A DNA stretch of 64,000 nucleotides from Tumebacillus avium (GCF_002162355.1 NZ_CP021434.1:3898001-3962000); one strand, 5' to 3'; shown: positions 1 through 8,546, counted from the stretch's first letter. Notes: a model not told the origin generated them from the letters alone. Numbers and translations are program-made.

Positions 1-3000
1 CCACCGGCACACCGAAAGGCGTTTTGATCTCGCATCGCGCCGTGGTTAACCACAACTTTGCCATCTCGCGTGCATACGGGCTTGGCGCGAGCGACCGCAT
101 CTTGCAGTTCGCTTCGATCTCCTTTGACATCGCGGTCGAAGAGCTGTTCCCGACCTTGCTGTGCGGAGCGACGCTGGTCTTGCGCGGCGAGCAGATGGCA
201 GCAGGAGACTTCCTGCGCTGGGTGGAGGAGCAAGGCATCACCGTCCTCAACCTGCCGACCGCCTACTGGCACAGTTGGGTGCACGAACTGGCGCTCCAAT
301 CGGCCGTGCTGCCCGCAGCGCTTCGCCTGATGATCGTCGGCGGCGAAAAAGCATCGCCAGAAGCGTATGCCGTTTGGCAAAAGCTGGCCGGGCAGCCTGT
401 GCGCTGGATCAACGCGTACGGCCCAACCGAAGCGACCGTCACCGCCACGATGTACGAACCGAGCGGGGAAGAGGCGCACGACGCCTTGAACCTGCCCATC
501 GGCCGCCCGATCGACAACCTGCAGCTGTACGTCCTCGACGAACACTTGCACCCGGTTCCGGTCGGCGTACCGGGCGAACTGCACATCGGCGGTGCCGGGT
601 TGGCCCGAGGCTACCTGAACCGCCCGGAACTGACCGCCGACAAGTTCATCCCGAACCCGTTCGGCGCAGCGGGCACCCGCCTGTACAAAACGGGCGACCT
701 TGTCCGCTACCTGCCCGATGGCAACCTGGAATGCCTCGGCCGCACCGACGACCAGGTGAAAGTCCGCGGGTTCCGCATCGAGCTTGGCGAGATCGAAACC
801 CTGCTCGAAGGGCACCCTGCCGTCCAATCGGGCGTCGTGGTCGTCCGCGACGAACGCCTTGTTGCTTACTTTGTTGGCGACGATGCAGCCGACATCCGCG
901 CCTACATGAAGGAGAAAATGCCGGAGTATATGATCCCGTCCGCCTTTGTCGCATTGGATGAACTTCCGATGACGCCAAACGGCAAAGTCGACCGCCGCGC
1001 CTTGCCTGCGCCGGGCACTAGCTTCACCACACCGGGCACAGGCACCGAGTATGAAGAGCCGCGCAACAAGACGGAGCAGGCGCTGGCCGAGATCTGGCAA
1101 AACGCGCTGCGCCGCGAGCGGGTCGGCATTCGTGACAACTTCTTTGAACTGGGCGGCGACTCGATCCTGAGCCTGCAGATCATCTCCCGCGCCGCAGCGA
1201 AAGGCATCCGCCTGACGCCCAAAGACCTGTTCACGCACCAGACGATCGCCGAGCTGGCCCAAGCGGCCGGCACCGTCTCCGGCGAACACATCGCCGATCA
1301 GGGCGAAGTGACCGGGGACGTGCTCTTCACGCCGATCCAGCATTGGTTCTTCGAGGAAGAGATGCACAACGCCAACCACTGGAACATGTCGATGCTGTTC
1401 GAGACAAGGGAGAAGCTGGACGATGCCATTTTGCAAGACGTTCTGGCCCATCTCCTGCAGCATCACGACGCGCTGCGCATGCAGTTTGCGGACGGCAAGC
1501 AGGTCAGCGCCGCTTGGAGCGGCGACGTCCCGCTGACTTCTATCGACTTGACGCATCTGCCGCTTGACGAGCAGGAAGCGGCGTTCGAAGCGGAAGCAAG
1601 CCGACTGCAAGGAAGCCTCGACCTGCAAGCCGGTATGCCGGTGCGTTTCGCCGCCTTTACCTTTGGGGCGGGGCTGCCGAGTCGACTTTTGCTGATCGTC
1701 CACCACTTGGTGATCGACGGCGTGTCATGGCGGATTTTGCTGGAGGACTTGGAGTTGGCCTATACCCAGCGCCTGAGTGGTGCGGAGATCAAACTGCCGC
1801 TCAAGACCACGTCCTACCAAGCCTGGGCGAAGCAGCTGGCCGACTACGCCAAGTCGTCCACCCTGCAGCAAGAGCGCAAGTACTGGCTCCAGCAGAGCCA
1901 TTCCGCTCCGCTGCCGACCGACCTTGCTGCAGGCGCGAACACGGAAGCGTCCGCCCAGCACGTATCGGTGACCTTGGATGCGGCGCACACGCAAGCCCTG
2001 CTCCAAGAAGCGCCGAAAGCGTACAACACGCAGATCAACGACCTGCTGCTGACCGCGCTGGTCGAAGCGTTTGGCACGTGGACGGGCGAGCGCGCCCTGC
2101 TCTTGGATCTCGAAGGGCACGGCCGCGAAGAGATCCTCGATGGCGTTGACCTGTCCCGCACCGTCGGCTGGTTCACCGCCGTCTATCCGGTGTATCTGAA
2201 CCTGACCGATGCAACACAGCCAGGGCAGAAGATCCAAACGGTGAAAAATCATCTCCGCGCCATCCCGAACAAAGGCATCGGCTACGGGCTCCTGCGCTAC
2301 CTGAACGGGGATGCGGCATTGGCGGAGCTGCCAAGCGCCGAGGTGCAGTTTAACTACCTCGGCCAGTTGGATCAGTCGCTGGCAGAGTCTGGCGTCTTTA
2401 CGGTTTCGACAGCAGATGGCGGCGCGTCCCGCGATCCGCAGAATCCGCGCAGCCACCTGTTGGAGATCAACTGCGCCGTCACCGGCGGGCAACTGCAGGT
2501 CAACTGGACCTACAGCGGCAACGTTCACGATAAGGCGACAGTGGAAAAGCTGGCCGGGCAGTATCTCGAAGCACTGCAGGAGCTGATCCGCCATTGCCAG
2601 TCGCCCGATGAGTGGCTGACCGACGAAGTGGGCATCCAGTGGAACCTGTCCTCGCCAAACTGCCTGATGCCGCTGAACAACGCCCTTACCGGCACTCCGC
2701 TGTTCCTCGTCCATCCGGTCGGCGGCGTGGCACAGATCTACACCGAGCTGGCGTATGAGCTGGGCGACCGTCCTGTATATGGCCTGCAGTCCCGAGGTTT
2801 GGACGAAAGCGAAACGCCGTTCGCCACCGTCGAAGAGATGGCAGCCTGCTACGTCGACGCGATCCGCACTGTGCAGCCGTATGGCCCGTATCAAGTGGGC
2901 GGTTGGTCGATGGGCGGTCTGGTCGCGCTGGAAATGGCGCAGCAGTTGCAAGCGGCAGGGGAGGAAGTCAGCTTCCTCGGCCTCCTCGACACCCCGGCCC

Positions 3001-3464
3001 AGCACCTCGGCGGCCACGACGGCCAGCCGACCCCGGTGCATCGCCTGTTGACCACATTCGCGGAAGAGCTGACAGGACGTTTCGGCATCGAGATGCCGGG
3101 TGCTGAAGAGCTGGCGCAGACGCTGACCGTCGATGAGTTCCTGCAACAGTTCATCACGGCAGCCGCGCGCACCAAAGCTCTGCCGCCGCACATCGGCTTG
3201 GAGCAGGTCAAGCGTTTCTTCCGCGTCCTGCAAGCCAACGATGCGGCCAACTGCATCTACGAGCAGCATTTCTACGATGGCACCGTCACCATGTTCCGCG
3301 CCATCGAAGACCCGCAGCAAGGCTCCAAAGGCCTCACCTTCGGCTGGGATACAGAAGCCAGCACCGTCCACGTCCACACCGTACGAGGCAGCCACCACAA
3401 CATGGTGTTGCCGCCGTATGTGAAGATGCTGGGTGCGTTGATGAGAGCTTGTTTGGAGGAATAG
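1..3464 (+). CDS. NRPS terminal module, 5'-truncated: A(partial)-PCP-E-TE
   Basis: The reading frame is already open at base 3 and begins inside adenylation core motif A3 (TGTPKG), so the true start lies left of the window. About 1153 residues are visible. Residues 1-335 are the rest of the adenylation domain (FDIAVEELF, NAYGPTEAT, GRTDDQVKVRGFRIE). A peptidyl carrier follows with GGDSI, serine about 387. An epimerization domain covers about 430-870 (HHLVIDGVSW near 567; EGHGRE; GWFTAVYP). A type I thioesterase covers about 885-1153 (GWSMGG nucleophile near 969, a LLDTP Asp, a GSHHNM His). GGDS-type carriers are typical of modules that precede E domains. This is therefore a terminal module predicted to epimerize its last residue and then release or cyclize the chain. 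The by-eye specificity code is D-I-E-A-I-G-A-V-T-K, for which I recognise no substrate. A bidirectional terminator follows at once, so the operon ends here. Confidence 0.95.
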   Translation, partial: TGTPKGVLISHRAVVNHNFAISRAYGLGASDRILQFASISFDIAVEELFPTLLCGATLVLRGEQMAAGDFLRWVEEQGITVLNLPTAYWHSWVHELALQSAVLPAALRLMIVGGEKASPEAYAVWQKLAGQPVRWINAYGPTEATVTATMYEPSGEEAHDALNLPIGRPIDNLQLYVLDEHLHPVPVGVPGELHIGGAGLARGYLNRPELTADKFIPNPFGAAGTRLYKTGDLVRYLPDGNLECLGRTDDQVKVRGFRIELGEIETLLEGHPAVQSGVVVVRDERLVAYFVGDDAADIRAYMKEKMPEYMIPSAFVALDELPMTPNGKVDRRALPAPGTSFTTPGTGTEYEEPRNKTEQALAEIWQNALRRERVGIRDNFFELGGDSILSLQIISRAAAKGIRLTPKDLFTHQTIAELAQAAGTVSGEHIADQGEVTGDVLFTPIQHWFFEEEMHNANHWNMSMLFETREKLDDAILQDVLAHLLQHHDALRMQFADGKQVSAAWSGDVPLTSIDLTHLPLDEQEAAFEAEASRLQGSLDLQAGMPVRFAAFTFGAGLPSRLLLIVHHLVIDGVSWRILLEDLELAYTQRLSGAEIKLPLKTTSYQAWAKQLADYAKSSTLQQERKYWLQQSHSAPLPTDLAAGANTEASAQHVSVTLDAAHTQALLQEAPKAYNTQINDLLLTALVEAFGTWTGERALLLDLEGHGREEILDGVDLSRTVGWFTAVYPVYLNLTDATQPGQKIQTVKNHLRAIPNKGIGYGLLRYLNGDAALAELPSAEVQFNYLGQLDQSLAESGVFTVSTADGGASRDPQNPRSHLLEINCAVTGGQLQVNWTYSGNVHDKATVEKLAGQYLEALQELIRHCQSPDEWLTDEVGIQWNLSSPNCLMPLNNALTGTPLFLVHPVGGVAQIYTELAYELGDRPVYGLQSRGLDESETPFATVEEMAACYVDAIRTVQPYGPYQVGGWSMGGLVALEMAQQLQAAGEEVSFLGLLDTPAQHLGGHDGQPTPVHRLLTTFAEELTGRFGIEMPGAEELAQTLTVDEFLQQFITAAARTKALPPHIGLEQVKRFFRVLQANDAANCIYEQHFYDGTVTMFRAIEDPQQGSKGLTFGWDTEASTVHVHTVRGSHHNMVLPPYVKMLGALMRACLEE

Positions 3465-3475
3465 GAAAACAAAAA

Positions 3476-3513
3476 GAGCACGAGCGCCTGCTAGAGGCCT
3501 CGTGCTCTTTTTT
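3476..3513. terminator. Bidirectional intrinsic terminator
   Basis: Inverted repeat GAGCACGAG (3476-3484) / CTCGTGCTC (3499-3507) with an inner GCCT/AGGC extension, followed by six T on the + strand and preceded by five A. It closes the NRPS gene on + and the converging membrane-protein gene on -. Confidence 0.9.
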
Positions 3514-4285
3514 ACTTGATTACGATTTCCGCGTCTTCAATCACTTCACCCTGGTTGATAAAAGAGACGCGATACGTACCGGCATCTTCAATCGTAAATG
3601 GCATCACTAAGACGTTATAGGCTTCATTCGTCTGCAGATCTTCCGAATAGAAATCTTTCCAGTCCGAGCCAACTTGTTGTTCGACGTAGAACTTAAGCGA
3701 TTTCGTGTCAAACGTGTCATACGAGTAGACTCGTGCGTACAACTGCTGACCGGTTTTATACTCCTTGCCTTTGACAATCAGTTCATCCGACTTTTCTTCA
3801 AACGTCGTGCCGACGATGACGCTGTCCCCGTCGCCTACGCCAATTCCGTCATTTGGAGCGGAGTAGAGGTGCCCTTGCATGATGACGGCGGCGGAGAGCA
3901 ATCCAGCGAAGATAAAGCCCATCTTCGAAGTCAGTTCCTTGGGAACATAGCGGCGTTGGAAGAAGATCATGCCAAAGATCCAGGCGATGTACAGATAATT
4001 GCCGACATACTGATTGCCAAAAAGATCAAAGCTGAAAATCATCAGAAGCAACACTGCGACCGCAGACACCCATGTCCACCAGATGTGTTGTTTCTTGCCA
4101 AGCTTCTTCCAATTGTTCGAAAAGAAAATCGCCCCGGCAATCAGCGTCAAGCACCAAGCCCAGACCGCGCCGATCTCAGGAGCTTTTACATTCGATTTTT
4201 CAGTTTCTACAGCAGGCGCTTCTACAGCCATCGGCTGACTGCATGCTCCCTGCTCATGCTCTTTCCCGCATTGCGAGCAGACCAA
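3512..4285 (-). CDS. Zinc-ribbon multi-pass membrane protein, function unknown
   Basis: A 257-residue protein starting with TTG at 4285, chosen because GGAGGA lies six bases upstream on the minus strand. The N-terminus has a small Cys cluster (CSQCGKEHEQGAC) resembling the zinc-ribbon seen at the start of many Bacillota membrane proteins. After a linker there are about four hydrophobic segments (about 40-140), then a probable extracytoplasmic C-terminal domain of about 110 residues with beta-rich character (YKTGQQLYARVYSYD, TIEDAGTYRVSF). The tail resembles a ligand-binding or Ig-like sandwich, but I do not recognise a named family. It is convergent with the NRPS gene and shares its terminator. 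Function is not inferable. Confidence 0.8.
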   Translation of the reverse strand: MVCSQCGKEHEQGACSQPMAVEAPAVETEKSNVKAPEIGAVWAWCLTLIAGAIFFSNNWKKLGKKQHIWWTWVSAVAVLLLMIFSFDLFGNQYVGNYLYIAWIFGMIFFQRRYVPKELTSKMGFIFAGLLSAAVIMQGHLYSAPNDGIGVGDGDSVIVGTTFEEKSDELIVKGKEYKTGQQLYARVYSYDTFDTKSLKFYVEQQVGSDWKDFYSEDLQTNEAYNVLVMPFTIEDAGTYRVSFINQGEVIEDAEIVIK

Positions 4286-4380
4286 AACGATTCCTCCATT
4301 TCATCCTGTTTGTCGACTTTACATTCTAGGTAAATATAGATAAGCCCTTTCTCAGGCTCACATGTAATATTTTCATAATC

Positions 4381-4418
4381 AAAAAGAACACGAGCCCTGA
4401 ATAGGCGGACTCGTGCTC
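4381..4418 (-). terminator. Intrinsic terminator of the excalibur-domain gene
   Basis: On the minus strand, GAGCACGAG (4418-4410) pairs with CTCGTGTTC (4394-4386, one G-U), followed by five T. The stem is nearly identical to the one at 3476-3513. Confidence 0.85.
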
Positions 4419-4423
4419 GTTGC

Positions 4424-4669
4424 TTATTCACATGCGATGCCATCCCCATCCCGATCAAGTTTTGCAGTGTATCCTTGCTCTCCTTTTTGAAGGGGGGCCT
4501 TACCTGCATTTTTTACTTCTGTGCAGTTTGCATACACGGTCTCTGTAGGGATCATCGTGGTCAGATTCGGTTTAAGTTCATTGGTGACTAAAAGAACAGG
4601 GACCAGAACGACAACAGCAATAAAGATACCCGAGAAAGTTTTTTTCCATTTCACATTACCCAACCCCAT
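4424..4669 (-). CDS. Membrane-anchored excalibur calcium-binding domain protein
   Basis: An 81-residue protein. A single hydrophobic segment (about 13-28, FSGIFIAVVVLVPVLLV) acts as signal anchor. The C-terminal 35 residues (NCTEVKNAGKAPLQKGE ... DRDGDGIACE) match the excalibur domain, with two conserved Cys and a DxDxDG calcium loop. The family is usually extracytoplasmic and often attached to nuclease-like proteins; here it stands alone. The ATG start sits just after the N-terminal MGLGNVKWKK boundary. The gene is monocistronic, has its own terminator, and is divergent from the next gene. Confidence 0.85.
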   Translation of the reverse strand: MGLGNVKWKKTFSGIFIAVVVLVPVLLVTNELKPNLTTMIPTETVYANCTEVKNAGKAPLQKGEQGYTAKLDRDGDGIACE

Positions 4670-4734
4670 TTCGTGCTGTTTATTTCATATAAAATGTATA
4701 TGATGAAATGATTTAGAAAATGGAGGTTTGAAAT

Positions 4735-5577
4735 GTGAATAATCCGATCGCGCTGATTGGGAGTTCTGTTTTACAGTTGGTTGGAGGAAATGTTTATATA
4801 TTCCTCTTTGTTATCGTTTACATCGGAGTGTTCTTATGGCTGTATAAAGAGCTTCGCAAGGAAGATTCCGAAAGAACTGGGAAAGTATTAGAGCGTTTCG
4901 ACAAAACGGTTGAAACCCTTGGGAAATTAGAAAACTCCTTGCTTCAGTACCTTGAAGGCACAAAAGATCGAGAAGCACAAAAGCAAATGTATGACCTAAT
5001 CGGTAGTTCATACCCGTATTTACAGATTAGCTTGATTGAAAAAATACAAGGGATATTCACCGACACTTCAACTGAGTACGGCAAGGAATGTATTGACTTG
5101 ATAAGGAAAGAAGTTCGAGTGTTAAAAAATTACAATGAAGGTGCCGTTCCGAAACTTGCAAACGGGGAACTGACCTCTTGGGTTGAGCAGTTTGTTGCAA
5201 TGATCATTTCACGATTTGTTAAACCAGCGTACGTCGCTTTGCTAATTCTTGGCGGTTTGTATAGTTTCGTGGCCACAATCCTGATCTCGGTTTCTCGATT
5301 GTACTCGACCTCTCAGGTTTGGGAATTCGTGCTGTGTATTATCGCTGTATGTTTTCTGGGTGTGTTTATAGTGATCACTATAACTTCGATTGCTGACGGC
5401 AGGTGGAAGCAATTTCTGCGATTTGATGGACCGCTGCTGCTGTTACCACCTTTACTAGGTGTTGTACTCACAAGTGGAATCGTAGCTCGTGGCGTTTCCT
5501 TCTCTCTCTTTGTAGGTGTTCTTCTGTATTTTTATTACACTCAAAGAAAAAACAAGGTGATGAGAGAGGAAGCATAG
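4735..5577 (+). CDS. Integral membrane protein of unknown function
   Basis: A 280-residue protein with GTG start at 4735, eight bases after GGAGG; the ATG two bases earlier is out of frame and stops at once. There is an N-terminal transmembrane segment (about 18-38). A charged, probably coiled-coil cytoplasmic region follows (about 40-80, KELRKEDSERTGKVLERFDK), then a soluble stretch, then four hydrophobic segments in the C-terminal half (about 160-270). AT content is clearly higher than in the flanking biosynthetic genes. I recognise no family. Coding is supported by length, ribosome binding site and clean membrane topology. Confidence 0.7.
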   Translation: MNNPIALIGSSVLQLVGGNVYIFLFVIVYIGVFLWLYKELRKEDSERTGKVLERFDKTVETLGKLENSLLQYLEGTKDREAQKQMYDLIGSSYPYLQISLIEKIQGIFTDTSTEYGKECIDLIRKEVRVLKNYNEGAVPKLANGELTSWVEQFVAMIISRFVKPAYVALLILGGLYSFVATILISVSRLYSTSQVWEFVLCIIAVCFLGVFIVITITSIADGRWKQFLRFDGPLLLLPPLLGVVLTSGIVARGVSFSLFVGVLLYFYYTQRKNKVMREEA

Positions 5578-5618
5578 AATTTACTAACGTATACGGAAAA
5601 TATAGGAGGTGATCAGTT

Positions 5619-6071
5619 ATGTTTATCGCGAGGTATAAACAACTGTTTGCAGGCATTCTCATCGGCAGCGTAATCGCCGGTGTCAGTGTGGCTTCTGCGG
5701 ATCAGAGTATTACTGCATATCTTAGCCCGATCAAATTTACGTTTGATGGTAAAACCAAGGCATTGCCAGAAGGGTATGCTGTTCTAACTTATAAGGATCG
5801 TACATACGTACCTGCACGTTTTGTTGCAGAAGAACTTGGCGCAAAAGTGGATTGGATTAATTCGACGCAGACGGTAGCCATTACCACAACTACGGGGCTC
5901 CCGTCCGGTCAAAATTGTGGAACACCTGCAATCAAAGGGAACATTAGCAGCTCTGGGGAGAAGATTTTCCATGTTCCGGGTGGTCAGTATTATGAAGTAA
6001 CCATTGCTGAGGAGATGTTCTGTACACCGGAGGCTGCTCTTGCTGCGGGTTATCGTGCCTCCTTGCGTTAG
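5619..6071 (+). CDS. Secreted protein: copper-amine-oxidase-like stalk domain plus Cys-containing C-terminal domain
   Basis: A 150-residue protein with an N-terminal signal peptide (GILIGSVIAGVSVASA) and ATG preceded by AGGAGGTGA. Residues about 35-85 (YLSPIKFTFDGK ... TYVPARFVAEELGAKVDW) match the copper amine oxidase N-terminal-like (stalk) domain common in secreted Bacillota proteins. The C-terminal 55 residues (CGTPAIKGNISSSGEKIFH, VPGGQYYE, EEMFCTPEAALAAGYRAS) resemble a small domain found at the end of some thermonuclease-like and other secreted proteins, with two conserved Cys. It probably acts at the cell surface. Function is unknown and no operon partner is evident. Confidence 0.8.
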   Translation: MFIARYKQLFAGILIGSVIAGVSVASADQSITAYLSPIKFTFDGKTKALPEGYAVLTYKDRTYVPARFVAEELGAKVDWINSTQTVAITTTTGLPSGQNCGTPAIKGNISSSGEKIFHVPGGQYYEVTIAEEMFCTPEAALAAGYRASLR

Positions 6072-6087
6072 TGATTGGCAATTAGAA

Positions 6088-6124
6088 AGAGCACAGGTGC
6101 CGTGTTGGCACTGTGCTCTTTTTT
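6088..6124 (+). terminator. Intrinsic terminator
   Basis: AGAGCACAG...TGCC hairpin with GGCA...CTGTGCTCT, followed by a T-tract. It lies 16 bases after the stalk-domain gene. Confidence 0.85.
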
Positions 6125-6174
6125 CGAAAATGTGTAAAATGGTAGATAACACCATCGTCCATAGGAGGCAACAC

Positions 6175-6732
6175 ATGATCCGGCCAGCACATCAAGAAGA
6201 CTTTCAACCAGCAATCAAGCTGATCTACTCAACCATTGGGAAAATAGGAAACACTCTCGCTGGTTCGGATGACCCTGCAGAAGTCACCGGAGTTCTTGAA
6301 ACGTTTTTCCAGCAAAAGGGCAACCGTCTCAGCTTCGAAAATACTCTGGTCAAAGAGCATGACGGACGTGTCGTTGGCGTCCTCGTCTCGTACCATGGCA
6401 GCCGGACCGCTGAACTGGATCAACCGTTCCTCGACCGCCTGATCGCTCATACTGGTGATCCGAGCCTTACGATCACCAAAGAAGCTCAAGACGACGAGTA
6501 TTACCTCGACACGATCGCCGTATCTTCAGAGTATGAAGGCCGCGGCTTTGGCAGGGAACTGATGCGTGCGTTCGAAGAAAAGGCACGTGCCGAAGAGCAT
6601 CACAAATTGGCTCTTCTTGTTGAAAAAGACAACGAACGGGCGTATCGTCTCTACGAAAAAGCAGGCTTCCGCGTGGATGGAGAACTGACCGTCAGTGGGT
6701 ATCGGTTCTATCATATGGTGAAATTGATCTGA
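6175..6732 (+). CDS. GNAT family N-acetyltransferase
   Basis: A 185-residue protein. The frame is open further upstream, but ATG 6175 is chosen because AGGAGG lies seven bases before it and the conserved fold starts at MIRPAHQEDF. The acetyl-CoA-binding signature is present (LDTIAVSSEYEGRGFGREL, motif A near 120-140) and the motif B region follows (LVEKDNERAYRLYEKAGF). Length is normal for a single-domain GNAT. The substrate cannot be predicted. It appears co-transcribed with the small membrane-protein gene that starts 26 bases later. Confidence 0.93.
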   Translation: MIRPAHQEDFQPAIKLIYSTIGKIGNTLAGSDDPAEVTGVLETFFQQKGNRLSFENTLVKEHDGRVVGVLVSYHGSRTAELDQPFLDRLIAHTGDPSLTITKEAQDDEYYLDTIAVSSEYEGRGFGRELMRAFEEKARAEEHHKLALLVEKDNERAYRLYEKAGFRVDGELTVSGYRFYHMVKLI

Positions 6733-6758
6733 TACCAATGCAGGAGGGAAGTGACAGT

Positions 6759-7025
6759 ATGAATGGGATCGCTGTGTATCTTGTGATGATTACTATCTTC
6801 TTTTTGCTTATGTTGACGTTTCTCTACACCGGAGTCATGGGTGCGATCAGAGGGTCGATAGCAACGCTGTCAGTAAGTACTTTACTTGGAGTCATTGCGG
6901 TCATCGTTTCTTTTCCATGGATTGGACAATTCATTCTTCCAATCCCGGTGGTAACCGCAGTTTTGGCGCTTGTGCTTTTCATTAGAAGGAGATCATCAGG
7001 TACTCACATACAAAAAGACGCCTAG
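6759..7025 (+). CDS. Small membrane protein, three hydrophobic segments
   Basis: An 88-residue protein. ATG 6759 is preferred over an upstream ATG at 6738 because AGGAGGG (6742-6748) precedes it at normal spacing. Three hydrophobic segments fill almost the whole chain (IAVYLVMITIFFLLMLTFLY; VSTLLGVIAVIVSF; VVTAVLALVLF). It ends with a basic tail and a TAG that lies inside a terminator hairpin. No family recognised. Probably a second cistron after the GNAT gene. Confidence 0.65.
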   Translation: MNGIAVYLVMITIFFLLMLTFLYTGVMGAIRGSIATLSVSTLLGVIAVIVSFPWIGQFILPIPVVTAVLALVLFIRRRSSGTHIQKDA

Positions 7026-7036
7026 ACGGCGTCTTT
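7014..7036. terminator. Bidirectional terminator containing both convergent stop codons
   Basis: AAAGACGCC (7014-7022) / GGCGTCTTT (7028-7036) with a five-base loop. The CTAG at 7022-7025 supplies the TAG stop of the + gene (7023-7025) and of the - gene (7024-7022). Confidence 0.8.
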
Positions 7037-7288
7037 GTTTCTTCGAAATGTCACGATTTCATTTGCGATATCTAGGCTTTCTTGCACCCAACCGTATTCT
7101 AGCCAAGCTTGGCAATGTCTTGATTTTTGATTGTAGCAGTTGCCCCACCAAGCTTGATATTTTCTTGCAGAAGGCGGCAAGTTTCGGTGGATAATGGTTT
7201 CAATTTCTTCGAATTTCATTGTTAGATTGTTGGACTCATGTTTTTGTAGAAATTGACTTAGTTGCAGGTAAACGGAACTCTTTGCCAT
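7022..7288 (-). CDS. DUF7662-like small protein
   Basis: An 88-residue protein. ATG 7288 is chosen because GAAGG lies just upstream and the conserved region begins there; the frame upstream of it is antisense to the MOSC gene and is not coding. The sequence shows the signature of a widespread small domain: MKFEEIETIIHRNLPPSARK, then AWWGN, SRHCQAWLEYGW and NEIVTFRR. I know this pattern (SFxEIExIxGxxLPxSARKxxAWWxN) from the family now called DUF7662, found alone and beside HTH or restriction-type genes. The Trp and Arg pattern suggests a nucleic-acid-related fold, but no activity is established here. It ends within the shared terminator. Confidence 0.75.
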   Translation of the reverse strand: MAKSSVYLQLSQFLQKHESNNLTMKFEEIETIIHRNLPPSARKYQAWWGNCYNQKSRHCQAWLEYGWVQESLDIANEIVTFRRNKDAV

Positions 7289-7327
7289 AAGGGACCTTCT
7301 TTCTAAAAAAATCAGGTGGTGTCGGGT

Positions 7328-7873
7328 ATGGAAAAAAGGGTGGTTGTTGCGGTAAGCAGCAGTTCTTCGCATACGTTTAGCAAACCTACGCAGGACAGCA
7401 TTAAGCTTTTGGCAGGGCTGGGAGTAGAAGGGGATGCGCATTTGGGAGAGACGGTAAAACATCGCTCGCGGGTGAAGCAAGACCCGACGCAGCCCAATTT
7501 GCGGCAGGTGCATTTGATTCACGCGGAGCTGTTTGAGGAGTTGCAGAGCAAAGGTTTTACCGTCTCCGCCGGGCAGATGGGGGAGAACGTGACCACCAGC
7601 GGTGTCGATCTGCTGGGACTGCCGGCGGGTGCGCGTCTGTATCTCGGTGAAACGGCGGTGGTGGAGATCACCGGACTTCGCAACCCCTGCGCACAGCTGG
7701 ATCGCTTCCAGCCAGGACTGATGAAAGCTGTGCTGGATCAGGATGAGCAAGGCAACCTCATTCGCAAAGCCGGTGTTATGGGCATTGTGTTGGCAGGCGG
7801 CGAAGTGCGACCGGGAGACGCGATTCGCGTTGAACTGCCTTCTGAACCGTACCGCCCACTGGAGCGGGTATGA
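7328..7873 (+). CDS. MOSC domain-containing protein
   Basis: A 181-residue protein. ATG 7328 is chosen over a GTG at 7316 because of AGGTGG at 7311-7316. It fits a stand-alone MOSC (molybdenum cofactor sulfurase C-terminal) domain: GLGVEGDAHLG, QVHLIHAELFEEL, GQMGENVTTSGVDL, ITGLRNPCAQLD (the conserved Cys) and GVMGIVLAGGEVRPGD. Such proteins are thought to carry or transfer sulfur or to bind Moco-like ligands; the exact reaction for this subgroup is unknown. It is monocistronic, with its stop codon inside the terminator. Confidence 0.92.
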   Translation: MEKRVVVAVSSSSSHTFSKPTQDSIKLLAGLGVEGDAHLGETVKHRSRVKQDPTQPNLRQVHLIHAELFEELQSKGFTVSAGQMGENVTTSGVDLLGLPAGARLYLGETAVVEITGLRNPCAQLDRFQPGLMKAVLDQDEQGNLIRKAGVMGIVLAGGEVRPGDAIRVELPSEPYRPLERV

Positions 7874-7894
7874 GCACCTCAGGGTGCTTTTTTT
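7873..7894 (+). terminator. Intrinsic terminator of the MOSC gene
   Basis: AGCACC / GGTGCT with a four-base loop followed by seven T. Confidence 0.85.
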
Positions 7895-8546
7895 ATTGCT
7901 GCAGCAGTTGGATGATCTCGTCGTGCTGCTTTTCTTTGGCATAATCCAAGGCAGTTTTGCCCACGTAGTCGATGGTCTTCACGTTCGCCCCGTTTTTGAC
8001 GAGTTGGCGCACGTTTTCGGTCTGCAGACTATCTACCGCCCAGTGCAAGGGTGTACGGCCATTTTTGGCTTGCAGGTTGAGAATGGCCCCGCCTTCTAGT
8101 AAGACCTGAATCATTTCAGGCGTCCCATGCATCGCGGCATCGATGAGGGCAGTTCTGCCTTCTGTCTTGTCCTGGATGTTTGGGTCGGCACCATGGGCTA
8201 GCAGAATTTTCACGATATCCAGATGACCGTTTGCCGTTGCGCCGCGCAGGGCTGTCATCCAAGTGTCGTCCTTCGCGTCGGGGTCGGCTCCGGCTTGCAA
8301 AAGATATTCCACCATCTGTAGATGGCCTTTGTACGCAGCAGCGATCAGGGCCGTTTCACCGTATTCTCCACGCGCATCTACGTCCATTCCGTTCGAGATG
8401 TCCGCTTGCACGTCAGGCAGATAATTATTGGCAGCTTTCTCCACATATTGCTGTTCTGCTTGCGATACTTCCCGGTTCCAGATTAGTAGTCCCACTACGA
8501 GGAACGCAGCGATAACGCCGCTGCCGGTCAGGTATTTTTTCTTCAA
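7893..8546 (-). CDS. Membrane-anchored ankyrin-repeat protein
   Basis: The frame opens at GTG 8555, but TTG 8546 is preferred because AGGTGA overlaps the GTG and is correctly spaced only for TTG. The first residues (KKKYLTGSG) lead into one transmembrane segment (VIAAFLVVGLLIW). About 120 residues of ankyrin repeats follow: YGETALIAAAYKGHLQMVEY, MTALRGATANGHLDIVKILL, GRTALIDAAMHGTPEMIQVL, GRTPLHWAVDSLQTENVRQL and GKTALDYAKEKQHDEIIQLL, about five units. With a single N-terminal anchor the repeats may face outside; this is inference. It lies downstream of the regulator and propeptide genes on the same strand, separated by a hairpin at 8572-8594, so it may be a third gene of that unit. Confidence 0.85.
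   Translation of the reverse strand: MKKKYLTGSGVIAAFLVVGLLIWNREVSQAEQQYVEKAANNYLPDVQADISNGMDVDARGEYGETALIAAAYKGHLQMVEYLLQAGADPDAKDDTWMTALRGATANGHLDIVKILLAHGADPNIQDKTEGRTALIDAAMHGTPEMIQVLLEGGAILNLQAKNGRTPLHWAVDSLQTENVRQLVKNGANVKTIDYVGKTALDYAKEKQHDEIIQLLQQ

Noticed and set aside
1725..3398. 557-codon antisense open frame over the E-TE region
   Set aside because: Shadow of a real + strand NRPS gene with complete E and TE motifs; no ribosome binding site or recognisable domain.
4222..4509. 95-codon minus-strand frame overlapping two small genes
   Set aside because: It overlaps the excalibur gene and the terminator and has no ribosome binding site or sensible composition.
7289..7942. Upstream extension of the DUF7662-like gene on the minus strand
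   Set aside because: That part is antisense to the MOSC gene, and the ribosome binding site fits only the internal ATG at 7288.
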